A stretch of DNA of 64,000 nucleotides from Fuerstiella sp041398845 (GTDB taxonomy: Bacteria > Planctomycetota > Planctomycetia > Planctomycetales > Planctomycetaceae): the NCBI GenBank assembly GCA_041398845.1, contig JAWKTZ010000006.1:1364001-1428000 (forward strand), written 5' to 3'. The notes under the pieces were generated by a model that saw only the letters and a list, made by a program, of their open reading frames with translations, was not told the origin of the DNA and did not search any database. Position numbers and translations under genes: made by a program. Shown here piece by piece: positions 18,430 through 27,726 of this stretch (its first letter is position 1; the number at the start of each line of letters is the position of its first letter).

Positions 18430-19590
18430 CTACTTCTGCTCCACAGGTTTCAGAAACAGATCAGCGTACTTCTGGTGAGCCTGCTGTCGTTCTTCATCCG
18501 ATTCAAAGCCAATCGTATCCAAAGCGAACCGGAATTTGCCATCATGAGGCTCCGCTTTACCGAATCCGAAATCGCGAGGATCCTGTCTTCGCATCGCAAT
18601 CGCCACGGCCAGGGCCATGTCGCTGTTCATCGCCTTGTAGGTTCGCGGAGGAGGAGCATTGAACAACGTACCATGGTTGTCAAACAATGCTTCCACCAAC
18701 CTGATATCGTTGTTGTCGCCCTGATCCAGAATCAGAATCATCGCCCACAATCCGTCGTGTCCGCGGACGGTCGACTGAAGCACACGTCGGGCCAGAACCG
18801 GGCCTTCCGGAATGGGGTAACGTTTCGCAAACTGCAGCGGCTTCACCACCGCAATCCGATCACGCAGCAGATACGCTCCGACCAGTTTCAGACTCAGCGA
18901 ACCGTAATCTTCGTTCAGAGCGGTCACGAAGGTCGGGCTTTCCAGCAGGTCACTCAGATTGCTGGACGTGCCGCCGGGCAATCGCCGATCGTTATTGCCC
19001 GCCAACAACAGCAACGCCAGATAGGAATCGGCAGAGAACTTTTCGGAGGGAATCGCGGATTGTCGAGCCGCCAGCAGCAGTTCGGCCGATCGTCGTTCCA
19101 GAGCATTTCCGAGCAACTTAGGATCTCGTATGGCAATCGCGAACAGCTCTGGCTCTGCCGTCAGCAGGCGAACGTAGAATGTCAGACTCTGCTTGTCCGT
19201 GCCGACAATCGTTGAAAAGCGATCCCATTCCGGCAGGCCCTCAGCCACTTCAACGGTTGGCTGCTTCTTGAGTTTTTCCAGTCGTCCGGTGAACGAATTC
19301 TGTTCGAGAGATTTCAGGATGGCCTGAATTCGCAATCGTTGTTCCGGGCTGGCACCAGTGAGCGCCTGCTGTAGTGGCTCAATTGCCGAGTCCCCCATTT
19401 TCAGCAGTTCAGCAGTCGCCTTCTGACGATCCGCGAAACCTGGGGCGGCCAGCCGTTCGATCTGCTGCCCGACTGACGCAGTGGAAACCGACGCGTTGTT
19501 TCCGTCCTGAGCCGCCGCTGGCCATGCCGTCCCCAACAGCAAACAGGCTGCGAGAAGGACAGGGCGTTTTGAAGACAGGAGAGACATCAT
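18430..19590 (-). CDS. exported protein with HEAT-like N-terminal segment, unknown
   Basis: ATG 19590 (or 19587) gives a clean signal peptide, MMSLLSSKRPVLLAACLLLG ending near AAAQ; the frame extends upstream to 19725 without coding character. Residues 30-95 (IERLAAPGFADRQKATAELL, then GDSAIEPLQQAL) resemble a single HEAT/PBS-lyase-type helical pair, as found in many planctomycete exported proteins. The remaining 280 residues have no recognised motif. It follows the isochorismatase-like gene closely upstream on the same strand (15 bases between), so the two may be co-transcribed. Confidence 0.75.
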   Translation of the reverse strand: MMSLLSSKRPVLLAACLLLGTAWPAAAQDGNNASVSTASVGQQIERLAAPGFADRQKATAELLKMGDSAIEPLQQALTGASPEQRLRIQAILKSLEQNSFTGRLEKLKKQPTVEVAEGLPEWDRFSTIVGTDKQSLTFYVRLLTAEPELFAIAIRDPKLLGNALERRSAELLLAARQSAIPSEKFSADSYLALLLLAGNNDRRLPGGTSSNLSDLLESPTFVTALNEDYGSLSLKLVGAYLLRDRIAVVKPLQFAKRYPIPEGPVLARRVLQSTVRGHDGLWAMILILDQGDNNDIRLVEALFDNHGTLFNAPPPRTYKAMNSDMALAVAIAMRRQDPRDFGFGKAEPHDGKFRFALDTIGFESDEERQQAHQKYADLFLKPVEQK

Positions 19591-19808
19591 CGGGATAGAC
19601 AACGAAACAAGGACCGTGTGTCCGGAGAGACGTGTATTGCCCTGGAATCTATCGCGACGGACTCCGGAATCCCTCAGAAAAGCCGCCGAGAACCCGGTGA
19701 ATTTGCTGGTTGGCAGAGAAGCCATCGAAATTCTCAGGATTTTCGCCCGATCCGGGGATTTCAGTCTCGGCCCAGCGGCAGGGTGCCGCAGCGATCACGA
19801 GAAAATTC

Positions 19809-20672
19809 TCAGCCGCCGGTCGCCCAAGAACCCTGAAAACTGATGGTGGCCGGCCCGGTCAAAGTGAGGGATTCGGCAGTAGAATTCGAAGGGTGATTCC
19901 AGCACACCGAGAGTATTCCTCCGGGCAGTCTCACTGTCACGGCCGTGTCATGGGGACAAATCCCCAGACGAATCGCAGAGACAACGGCCGCGCAGGCTCC
20001 GGAACCACAGGCCAACGTCTCTCCGCTGCCCCGTTCCCAGACTCGGATCACCAGTTCGTCTCGCGCGACGACTCGGACAAACTCCACGTTGACTCCGTCA
20101 GGAAACCGAGCATGTTCGGAAATCCGGGGTCCCAGCCAATTCACCAATTCGTCGTCGAGTTCATCGACAAATACGACGGCGTGAGGATTTCCTATGGACA
20201 CGGATGTGAACCGCACACCACGTTGCTGTCCCGGCAGCCTCAGATCTTCCAGGACATCTTCGTCTCCGGAACCAAAGGCCGGTGGGGAGAGTCGCAGAGA
20301 CACATCAGCGGTCGCTCGGACAGCGTCAAAGGACAGCACGTTTGCTACCACGGGGGCTGAAGGGGTCGCGATCCGGCAGACACGGGCTGTTCGCTGCCGG
20401 AAGTGCATCCACAGGGCAATACAGCGAGCGGCATTGCCACACATCGACCCTTCGCTGCCGTCCGCATTCCACATCCGCATCAGCACATCGGACTCGCCAT
20501 CCGTTGGCGGAATCAGGTACACCAGTCCATCAGATCCAACAGCGAAATTTCGATTGCTGATCTGACGAGCGAACGCAGCGGGGTCCGGCGGCAGAGTTGT
20601 TTCAAAGCCATCAACTAAGACATAATCATTGCCCGCCCCATGCATCTTGATGAAGGGCAGGGCTGTTTTCAT
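19809..20672 (-). CDS. dapF: diaminopimelate epimerase
   Basis: The 287-residue product starts MKTALPFIKMHGAGNDYVLVD in typical family fashion. The catalytic cysteines are C78 (EGSMCGNAARC) and C222 (TLACGSGACAAVV), and IGNPHAVVFVD is the conserved mid-segment. It interconverts LL- and meso-diaminopimelate for lysine and peptidoglycan synthesis, consistent with current evidence that planctomycetes make peptidoglycan. ATG 20672 was chosen from homology of the N-terminus; an in-frame extension to 21017 is non-coding in appearance. Confidence 0.96.
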   Translation of the reverse strand: MKTALPFIKMHGAGNDYVLVDGFETTLPPDPAAFARQISNRNFAVGSDGLVYLIPPTDGESDVLMRMWNADGSEGSMCGNAARCIALWMHFRQRTARVCRIATPSAPVVANVLSFDAVRATADVSLRLSPPAFGSGDEDVLEDLRLPGQQRGVRFTSVSIGNPHAVVFVDELDDELVNWLGPRISEHARFPDGVNVEFVRVVARDELVIRVWERGSGETLACGSGACAAVVSAIRLGICPHDTAVTVRLPGGILSVCWNHPSNSTAESLTLTGPATISFQGSWATGG

Positions 20673-21505
20673 CACGCCATCGTCTCTGGGGAAATGATGA
20701 TTCAAAGGCAAAGTCCCGTCTGTCCCACACAACTTCGGCCATTTTTGTCGACGTACCGGCATATGGTAACTTGCCCAAAAGATCAACGTCCAATCTATCC
20801 CCTTTCCATTTCGGCACACACCGTTGAGCGGGGGCGAGCAGAACGGGACCTGATCTTTACCGATCTCAAACCGCCAGCACTGGCCCACAAGATGACTCGA
20901 ATGGGAACGCCCGTCTGCGCCGAGACGGTTGCCAATTGGCTTGCTGCGGCAAGTCGGTCTCCGGTGGTGAGAGTGCTGATCCTGCCCCGCATTCCTGGTC
21001 TCTGAAACCAGCAGCACTCCAAACGAAAAGGCTTCGCCTGTTCCGATGAACGGGCGAAGCCTTTAGGAAAACCTGGCTCGCAGATGTAAGTGTTGAGAAG
21101 AACTTCAGGTCATCTCCCTATGAATGATTGCGAGCCTCGTTCGGAACCGCAAAAGCCCCGACCGGAATAGATCGTCTTGCCGCGAACAGCAAAACCTGGA
21201 TAACAGACCCGGTCAGAAGCATCCTGTGTGCCGAAATATGGCAGATTTTCCGAGAATACCAGATTTTCTTCCAACACACCAGCGAAAACCTGGAAAAACG
21301 CAGCGTTGACGACAAGAGTCTGGCGTGACCAAGGCGGATGATCGGATTCCGGATCGACCAGCCACGCGTCAAATGACGTGTTTTGATACGGGATTTGCGA
21401 GGGCTGTAGTGAAGTGCGCAACTGAGATTTCCGAGCGGTGGGGTGTTTTGGTAGACTTCGTGGCTTGCGGCCAGCCATCAGGTCGCCTTCTGCAAGGATG
21501 CATTC
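20673..21505. other. 833-bp gap with a possible gene remnant
   Basis: No complete gene. A plus-strand frame ending at 21005 carries the stretch LKPPALAHKMTRMGTPVCAETVANWLAA, here abbreviated, which reads like a helix-turn-helix of a transposase or regulator and may be a remnant. A strong hairpin lies at 21026-21065. The rest of the gap shows nothing else of note and includes promoters for dapF and the acyltransferase gene. Confidence 0.35.
21026..21065. terminator. long hairpin, possible bidirectional terminator
   Basis: AAAAGGCTTCGCC, then a 13-base loop, then GGGCGAAGCCTTT gives a 12-bp stem. T runs on either side are short (TTTAGG on plus, TTTTCG on minus), so termination is likely but not certain. 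It follows the possible gene remnant ending at 21005. Confidence 0.55.
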
Positions 21506-22267
21506 ATGAAGATTCGCAATCGTTTGGCCAATTGGGTGGTTGCTCGGCTGGGCACGTGGTTTTTGCAGGCATTGTTCCTGACGGTCCGAGTGGACCATCG
21601 CCGTGTTGTTGAAGACGGAACACCCTATTGCCGGGCTCGGGGATCTGTCCGCTACTGCTTCTGCATCTGGCACGACGCCATCGTCACTGCCGTGTTTTCG
21701 CTGAAAACGCACAAATTGTCCGGACTGATCAGTCGTCATCAGGATGGAGGCTACCTGGCTCATGCTGTCCGGCTGGTGGGGATTACTCCAGTGCGAGGAT
21801 CCGCAAGTCGCGGCGGCGCTCAGGCCACCAAACAATTGATTGATCAGCCGGATCTGCACGTCTGCATCACGCCCGACGGTCCACGGGGACCTCGGCGAGT
21901 CATGAAGGACGGCATTGTGTACCTTGCCTCCCGGACGGGGCGGCCCATCATTCCGACAACGTTAACGGCGACCAGCTACTGGTCAATTCCCGGAGGCTGG
22001 TCCGACATGTTGATCCCGAAGCCGTTTTCCAAAGCATTGCTGCTGGCGGGTCCGGCTCTGGAAGTGCCCCCCGGCTTGACTCGTCAACAGATTTCAGAAT
22101 ATGCCGAACTGGTGCAGAAGGAAATGGATCGAATGCATTTGCTGGGACAGCGAATCATCCGTGGCGATGAATCGGTCGTGCCGCTCCTGAGCGTTGTGGG
22201 AGCCTACCCGGACGATACCGTCTTACCGGAACACGATCGAACGCTCACAACAACCCGAGCAGCCTGA
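21506..22267 (+). CDS. DUF374 lysophospholipid acyltransferase-like protein
   Basis: The 253-residue protein fits the DUF374 branch of the glycerolipid acyltransferase superfamily. CFCIWHDAIV (near residue 52) supplies the H-x4-D-like site, then GLISRHQDGGYLA, PVRGSASRGGAQA and ITPDGPRGPRRVMKDG follow, all family hallmarks. An N-terminal amphipathic or membrane segment (about 8-30) suggests association with the inner membrane. DUF374 proteins are linked to acylation of lipid A-like or other envelope lipids, but the acceptor here is unknown. It stands alone on the plus strand. Confidence 0.88.
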   Translation: MKIRNRLANWVVARLGTWFLQALFLTVRVDHRRVVEDGTPYCRARGSVRYCFCIWHDAIVTAVFSLKTHKLSGLISRHQDGGYLAHAVRLVGITPVRGSASRGGAQATKQLIDQPDLHVCITPDGPRGPRRVMKDGIVYLASRTGRPIIPTTLTATSYWSIPGGWSDMLIPKPFSKALLLAGPALEVPPGLTRQQISEYAELVQKEMDRMHLLGQRIIRGDESVVPLLSVVGAYPDDTVLPEHDRTLTTTRAA

Positions 22268-22477
22268 GGCTGGTCGTTCAATCGTGTCATGTCGCACGTT
22301 CCTGACACAGAGAACATATCGGTGAATTCGTGACACAGCAGGGCTTTTGGAAGTGAAAGAGTTGAGTTTTCCAGAGGCTGCGAATACAGGAGGCATGACG
22401 GCCTCTGCGGACACGAGCTCTCGAAAACGTGTGCATGAGTTGGATGAGCGATATAATTTGACAAAGCCGTTTGTTTC

Positions 22478-24214
22478 GTGAACCGAAATGGACCGCAAAT
22501 CCCCAGGCTTTCTTCAGGAACCGATCACGTGAGCGTCTCACGACCACGGCTTGTTGTTTCGGGCGATACGGACGATCCGTTCTGCCGAATCATGGGTGAT
22601 CACGTCGAAGTGATGGCCCCGGGCGCTCCCGGTGCGGCCACCGCAGACGGATTTCTGCTGACAGGGGAATTCGCCCGGCGGACTCAGGATCTGCAACTGT
22701 GCGCTCAGGGATTTCTGGACAGTGTTCCGGATGCGCTGGTTCTGGTTGACGCCGACAATAAAGTCGTGTGGCACAACCAGATGTTTCGAAATATGGCCGA
22801 CAGTGATGAATCGCTGATTGGTCTGTCGTTCTTGACTGCTTTGGGAAGTCCGGAACTGATCAGTCCGGCGGTGCTGCCACTGAACATGGATCCGGGGCCG
22901 GACCACGTGTTGAAGGCGATTTTGAAAATGGCCGAACGCAAGTTTGTGGCCATTCGAGCGTCCCGCTCACCGTTGCCGGTGGCGAATGGCGGCACGCAGG
23001 CGTTCACAACGATTGTTGTCCGAGATGTGTCGGAAGAAATCCTTGAGAATCAGAAACGTGAAGCGTTGTATCGAGCGGGGATTGAATTGGGAGACCTGTC
23101 TCCTGACGAGGTCACCGACATGCTGCACGCCGAACGAACGGAGCTGTTGAAAGAGAAAATCCTTGAGTACGCTCAGGAGATTCTGGGCTTTGACACGATT
23201 GAAATCCGCGTCCTGAATCCGGAAACGAAGGAACTGCTGCCGTTGCTGGAAGTCGGCATGCAGGAAGAAGCTGCGACTCGACGTCTGTTTGCGAAGCCGC
23301 AGGGCAACGGCGTCACCGGCTATGTGGCAGCCACTCGCCAGGCTCATCTGTGCAGTGATACCCAGTCGGATCCGCTGTACCTGAGCGGAGCCGTGGATGC
23401 CCGCAGTTCGATGACGGTGCCGTTGATCATGCATAACGAAGTCCTGGGCACATTCAATGTTGAAAGCCCGGGCGTTCAGGGGTTTGACTCGAAAGATCTG
23501 GAGTTTCTGAACGTGTTTGGCTGTGTCGTTGCGATGGCCCTGAATCAGCTTCAGTTGCTGGCGGCGGAAAAGATGACGACGGCCACTGCCAGTTCCGACC
23601 GGCTGCGCCGCGAAATTGCTCTGCCAACCGACGACATTCTGTCCGGCGCGACAGCGATCCTGGAAAAATACATTGGCCACGATCCGGACGTCTGCGAAAA
23701 GCTGCAGCAGATTCTGGACAATACTCGAACCATTCGAGGTCAGATTGAGCGTGTTTCAGAAGACGTGGATTCGGCCGAAGCCGGGTTTCTGGCGTCGACG
23801 CAGCGACATCGAGTGGAACGGCCGGCTCTGAAGGGCAAACGCATCCTGGTTGTGGATGGTGACGAAACCGTGCTCAGGTCAGCTCATGAACTGCTGGACC
23901 GCCACAACTGTACGGTCGAGGCGGTGCGTTCGGGCAAGGAAGCCTGTCAGATGGCTCGAGGTCATCACTATGATGTGGTGCTGGCCGACATTCGCCTGCC
24001 CGATATGAATGGCTACGAATGCTTCTGCCAGATTCAGGACATCGATGATCGGCTGCCCGTGATTCTCATGACCGGTTTCGGCTACGACGCCGGCCATTCG
24101 ATCGTCAAGTCACGGCAGCGAGGTTTGAAGTCCGTTCTGTACAAGCCGTTTCGTCGGGAGCAACTGCTGACCGAAATCGAAAAGGCCGTGACGCCGCCGC
24201 CGCCGCATGAATAG
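22478..24214 (+). CDS. PAS-GAF-receiver signalling protein without kinase domain
   Basis: Domains in order: a PAS fold (about 68-190; SVPDALVLVDADNKVVWHNQ), a GAF domain (about 205-365; QGNGVTGYVAATRQ, SSMTVPLIMHNEVLG), a helical segment resembling a HisKA dimerisation domain (about 370-430) and a C-terminal receiver (about 453-572). The receiver keeps its acidic pocket (VDGDE), phospho-acceptor Asp (VVLADIRLPDMNG), T (MTGFG) and K (YKPF). The HisKA-like segment reads RREIALPTDDILSG, so the usual phospho-histidine is absent, and no ATPase domain follows. GTG 22478 is the first start; GTG 22529, with CAGGA upstream, is equally plausible. Confidence 0.85.
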   Translation: MNRNGPQIPRLSSGTDHVSVSRPRLVVSGDTDDPFCRIMGDHVEVMAPGAPGAATADGFLLTGEFARRTQDLQLCAQGFLDSVPDALVLVDADNKVVWHNQMFRNMADSDESLIGLSFLTALGSPELISPAVLPLNMDPGPDHVLKAILKMAERKFVAIRASRSPLPVANGGTQAFTTIVVRDVSEEILENQKREALYRAGIELGDLSPDEVTDMLHAERTELLKEKILEYAQEILGFDTIEIRVLNPETKELLPLLEVGMQEEAATRRLFAKPQGNGVTGYVAATRQAHLCSDTQSDPLYLSGAVDARSSMTVPLIMHNEVLGTFNVESPGVQGFDSKDLEFLNVFGCVVAMALNQLQLLAAEKMTTATASSDRLRREIALPTDDILSGATAILEKYIGHDPDVCEKLQQILDNTRTIRGQIERVSEDVDSAEAGFLASTQRHRVERPALKGKRILVVDGDETVLRSAHELLDRHNCTVEAVRSGKEACQMARGHHYDVVLADIRLPDMNGYECFCQIQDIDDRLPVILMTGFGYDAGHSIVKSRQRGLKSVLYKPFRREQLLTEIEKAVTPPPPHE

Positions 24215-24367
24215 GCTTCGGACGGGCTGATCGAAAATCGAAACGCCGCAGAACCTGAACTCAGGCCAGTTGAAAACTCCACCACAGAGAGAGGACGGGA
24301 ACGGGTGGCAGACCTGGAGCTTTCAGCACAGCCGGCTCATGCGATCATCGCTGGATCGATCCGGTGA

Positions 24368-24562
24368 TTACTCAGACGCTTCTTTTGCGGGGGCGTCCGA
24401 TTCGCGTTTGATCGCCTCGTAAATCTCTTCACGATGGACGGTGACATCGCGTGGCGCGTCAATGCCAAGGCGAACTTTGTCGCCGCGAATTTCGATGACC
24501 ATCAGAGTGATGTTGTCACCGATCACAATTTTTTCGTCTTTTTTTCTGCTAAGTACAAGCAT
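24368..24562 (-). CDS. csrA: carbon storage regulator CsrA
   Basis: The 64-residue product has the full CsrA sequence: MLVLSRKKDEKIVIGDNI, VIEIRGDKVRLGIDAP, and DVTVHREEIYEAI, with RNA-binding residues in the first strand and around the VHREE segment. CsrA dimers bind GGA motifs in mRNA leaders and change translation or stability. ATG 24562 begins the conserved MLVLSRK; a 17-residue upstream extension is not native. It stands alone, convergent with the PAS-GAF-receiver gene; CsrA in planctomycetes has few characterised targets. Confidence 0.95.
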   Translation of the reverse strand: MLVLSRKKDEKIVIGDNITLMVIEIRGDKVRLGIDAPRDVTVHREEIYEAIKRESDAPAKEASE

Positions 24563-25005
24563 TTCAAATCCTCGGTCAATCTTTCGTCTTGAATGATCGC
24601 CGCCCGTCCCCAACGTCGCCGACTGCTACAATCGCAGACGGCAAGGGCAAGCCGTGCCAGAAGTTTGGTGAACGCAGTGTCCCTATGCGGACGCTTCCCG
24701 TTCGTCGTGCGTGAGTCTAAGAAGCAGTTTCGGCCGTTGGCGATGGCTTTCTGCGAGAATTGCCGCTGTGTCGCTCATCCGACGGCAACAATCGCCGGTT
24801 TGTTCCGAACGCACCGAATGTAACGAGTCCGGTTGTGACGGTTGTTCTGATTATGCCTTGCAGGTCAGATGCGGCAGGCAGATTTCCGGCGGAACCGGAA
24901 ATTCACGGCGAACGTCGACTCATGGTCTGTTGACCGACGGGACGGTACACTCTGCTCCGTTCTGCAAGTGAGTCTTCTGACCCAATCCGTTGTCTGATCT
25001 GTTGA
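24563..25005. other. divergent intergenic region, csrA / OleC-like gene
   Basis: No gene is supported in these 443 bases. They hold the promoters of csrA (minus) and the ligase gene (plus). The one distinct element is the inverted repeat at 24882-24902. Confidence 0.5.
24882..24902. promoter_or_regulatory. perfect inverted repeat, candidate operator
   Basis: ATTTCCGG-CGGAA-CCGGAAAT has perfect 8-bp arms and a 5-base spacer, ending 103 bases before the start of the OleC-like gene. The shape fits a binding site for a dimeric regulator. The regulator is not identified, and there is no T run to suggest a terminator. Confidence 0.45.
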
Positions 25006-26673
25006 ATGTCCAGCCCGTTGAATATCGCTGATCGCCTGCGCAGCTCAGCAGCCCGTGCGCCACACCAGCGAGCTGTTGTCTTCCCGGATCGTCGTGATCG
25101 GAACGGTCGAATCGCCTACACACAGCTCACGTTTGCTCAACTGGATCGTGAGGCCGATCTGATTGCTCGAGGATTGGTGGCGATGGGAGTGCGACCCGGT
25201 CAGCGGCTGGCCATGTTTGTCCCCCCGTCACTGGAATCCATCGCGCTCACTTTCGGAATTTTTCGGTCTGGAGCGGTTTGCACGCTCATCGATCCGGGGA
25301 TGGGCAAAGCCAATGTCTTTCGTTGTCTGAAGCAGTGCGAGCCCGACGGATTTGTGGCCGTGCCGATTGTGCATCTGATTCGTCGGCTGAAGTTTCTGCG
25401 CTACCGTCATGCTCGCAGCAATGTGGTGATCGGACCTCGTTCCGGGCATCTCGGAATTCCGTGTTACGCGAACCTGATTGAACGGGGACAGGATTCCACC
25501 ATTGATCTGCCGCAGACTCACGACACCGATCAGGCGGCGATCATCTTCACCAGCGGAAGTACGGGCCCTCCGAAGGGTGTGTGTTATGAACATGGAATGT
25601 TTGATGCGCAGGTGGACCTGATTCGCGATCGCTTTGATATCCAGCCGGGTGAAATCGACCTGCCGGGATTTCCGCTGTTTGCTCTGTTTAACGTCGCCAT
25701 GCAGGTCACCACGGTGATTCCGGACATGGATCCGACCCGGCCGGCTCATGTCGATCCAGCCCGAATCCTTGAAGCCATCACGGACCAGGGGGTCACTCAG
25801 GCTTTCGGCTCGCCCGCCATGTGGAACAACATCGGGCGCTATTGCGAAACCAACAATATTCGGCTGCCGACTCTGCGTCGCGTGCTGTCTGCCGGAGCCC
25901 CTGTGCCGAACCATGTTGTGAGACGCATGATTAACGCCCTGCCGGACGACGCCGACATTTTCACTCCGTACGGAGCCACCGAGTGCCTGCCGGTCGCGGC
26001 CATCGGAGGACGACAGGTGCTGTCAGAAACGGCACGGAAAACGACTCAGGGAGCGGGAACCTGTGTGGGCACGGTTTTTGAACGGATGCAGGTGCGCATC
26101 ATTTCCACAACGTTCGAACCAATCGCCACAATGGCTGAAGCCCGCGACGTGGAGGCAGGGCAGATCGGTGAAATCATCGTGAAAGGACCAGTGGCCACTC
26201 GTGAATACTTCCGGCGACCCGATGGAACGGCTCTGGCAAAGATCGCCGATGGCGACACGTTCTGGCACCGCATGGGTGACATGGGTTACTTTGATGAACA
26301 GGGCCGCCTCTGGTTCTGCGGACGCAAAGCTCACATCGTGTTCACACGGACCGGTCCCATGTACTCGGTCTGTTGTGAAGCGGTTTTTAATCAGCATGAA
26401 CACGTTTATCGCTGTGCTCTGGTGGGCATCGGCCAACGCGGTCATCAGCGCCCGGCGATTGTTGTCGAACCAGAGCCGGAGAAGTTTCCCGTCGACGAAC
26501 TTCACCGAAACAGGTTTCGTGACGAGCTGCTGAAACTCGGCCGCTCAAACGCTCTCACCGCGATGATTGACGAGATCCTGTTCTACAGATCGCTGCCGGT
26601 CGATACGCGTCACAACGTCAAGATCAATCGCGAGCAGCTTGCTGTTCAGGCGGCGAAGGACATCCGGCGTTAG
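25006..26673 (+). CDS. OleC-like AMP-forming ligase (beta-lactone synthetase type)
   Basis: The 555-residue protein is an ANL-superfamily adenylating enzyme with the P-loop IIFTSGSTGPPKGVCYEHG (around residue 180), TPYGATECLP and MGDMGYFDEQGRLWFCGRKAH. FPLFALFN, VTTVIPDMDPTRPA, FGSPAMWN and RVLSAGAPVP are closer to OleC than to ordinary acyl-CoA ligases. OleC converts beta-hydroxy acids from OleA and OleD into beta-lactones during olefin synthesis. OleA, OleB and OleD are not in the window, so olefin production cannot be concluded. It could act on another beta-hydroxy acid. Confidence 0.85.
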   Translation: MSSPLNIADRLRSSAARAPHQRAVVFPDRRDRNGRIAYTQLTFAQLDREADLIARGLVAMGVRPGQRLAMFVPPSLESIALTFGIFRSGAVCTLIDPGMGKANVFRCLKQCEPDGFVAVPIVHLIRRLKFLRYRHARSNVVIGPRSGHLGIPCYANLIERGQDSTIDLPQTHDTDQAAIIFTSGSTGPPKGVCYEHGMFDAQVDLIRDRFDIQPGEIDLPGFPLFALFNVAMQVTTVIPDMDPTRPAHVDPARILEAITDQGVTQAFGSPAMWNNIGRYCETNNIRLPTLRRVLSAGAPVPNHVVRRMINALPDDADIFTPYGATECLPVAAIGGRQVLSETARKTTQGAGTCVGTVFERMQVRIISTTFEPIATMAEARDVEAGQIGEIIVKGPVATREYFRRPDGTALAKIADGDTFWHRMGDMGYFDEQGRLWFCGRKAHIVFTRTGPMYSVCCEAVFNQHEHVYRCALVGIGQRGHQRPAIVVEPEPEKFPVDELHRNRFRDELLKLGRSNALTAMIDEILFYRSLPVDTRHNVKINREQLAVQAAKDIRR

Positions 26674-26786
26674 TAGAGTCCTGATTTCGGCACACGGGTT
26701 CAGGGTGAGTCAGGTTGTGTGAGCAGTCAGCGAGGCGATTCCGAGCAGCAGCTTGAAAGGCCTTAGGCACAGTTTGGCGGGATTCT

Positions 26787-27257
26787 TCAATGCTGCTGCA
26801 ACGAGACTTCCATGACACGATACCCCGGCTCCTCAAATCCCAACCGTCGATACGATTCCATGGCCGCGTGATTTTCGTCCTCCACGTAGAGTCTCAAACA
26901 ACAGACGTCGGTCCGGTTTCGGAGCTGTTGCATGACGTGTTCCAGCAGCCGACGAAAGACGCCTTGACCACGACGTTCGGCAACCACATAGACGCTCTGC
27001 AGCCAGTACATCCAGCCATCACGCCAGTCGCTCCATTCGCGAGTCAGCATTAACTGTCCGGCCACGACACCGTCCTCATCGGCCACCCAGTACTGCACTT
27101 CCTCGCCAACCGACAAACCGCGAGTCACACCGTTGCGAACCGTGACAGGATCCAGAATTTTCCGTTCCGTTTCCAGAGCCAGACGACAGTTGAAGTCCGT
27201 CAGAACATCAACGTCATCCGGATCAGCAACACGGATTCGAAGATCGGCAACAGCCAT
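26787..27257 (-). CDS. GNAT-family N-acetyltransferase
   Basis: The 156-residue product shows the GNAT fold: LRIRVADPDDVDVLTDF at the start, the acetyl-CoA pyrophosphate loop VVAERRGQGVFRRLLEHV (about 97-114, R/Q-x-x-G-x-G/A) and the late AMESYRRLGFEEPGYRVME. Such enzymes transfer acetyl groups to small molecules or protein amines; the acceptor is unknown. ATG 27257 was chosen because the upstream in-frame extension to 27425 runs into the tRNA gene and has no GNAT features. Confidence 0.88.
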   Translation of the reverse strand: MAVADLRIRVADPDDVDVLTDFNCRLALETERKILDPVTVRNGVTRGLSVGEEVQYWVADEDGVVAGQLMLTREWSDWRDGWMYWLQSVYVVAERRGQGVFRRLLEHVMQQLRNRTDVCCLRLYVEDENHAAMESYRRLGFEEPGYRVMEVSLQQH

Positions 27258-27398
27258 CCTGCCGGGCTGATTTGTCACAGTGAGGACCGTATTACAGGAA
27301 GGAAATAAGATCAGCCACGTTGTGCCATGCAGCTTTCCGCCCGTACTGCCAGCAGGCTGCATTCGCCCTGTGGACTGCGAAGGACGCGAGAAAGAAAC

Positions 27399-27472
27399 TA
27401 TCCCCGGCGGGATTCGAACCTGCAACCTTCGGCTTCGGAGGCCGACACTCTATCCAATTGAGCTACGGGGAC
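27399..27472 (-). tRNA. tRNA-Arg, anticodon CCG
   Basis: The minus strand folds into a full cloverleaf of 74 bases: acceptor GTCCCCG/CGGGGAT with a G-U closing pair, D arm GCTC...GAGT, anticodon stem TCGGC/GCCGA around loop CTCCGAA, and T loop TTCGAAT. The anticodon is CCG (Arg, codon CGG). The T stem GCAGG/CCCGC has an A-C mismatch at position 51-63. The 3' CCA is not encoded. Confidence 0.95.
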
Positions 27473-27726
27473 GTATGTTCCTACGCTTCAATTATCATAG
27501 TGCGGTTTTGAGGGTATGTGACGAATCTGAACCGGTTGGCTGCGGAAAAATTCCAACATTCTGTCTGGCCGTCCGTGATGCGGAAGCAGCCAGGCCGTTC
27601 GTCAGCAGACCATGGACTCCCCGACGGCAAACTGTCCATTTTGCTGGCCACCGGCGGACTGTCGGATTAAACTTGACGGTGTGGCAGGAAATGTCTGCCA
27701 AAGAAACGAATCCGGAGCGTTGAAGC

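Noticed and set aside
21110..21859. A 249-codon minus-strand frame overlapping the acyltransferase gene
   Set aside because: The opposite strand holds a clear DUF374 gene over half of it; the remainder shows no coding pattern.
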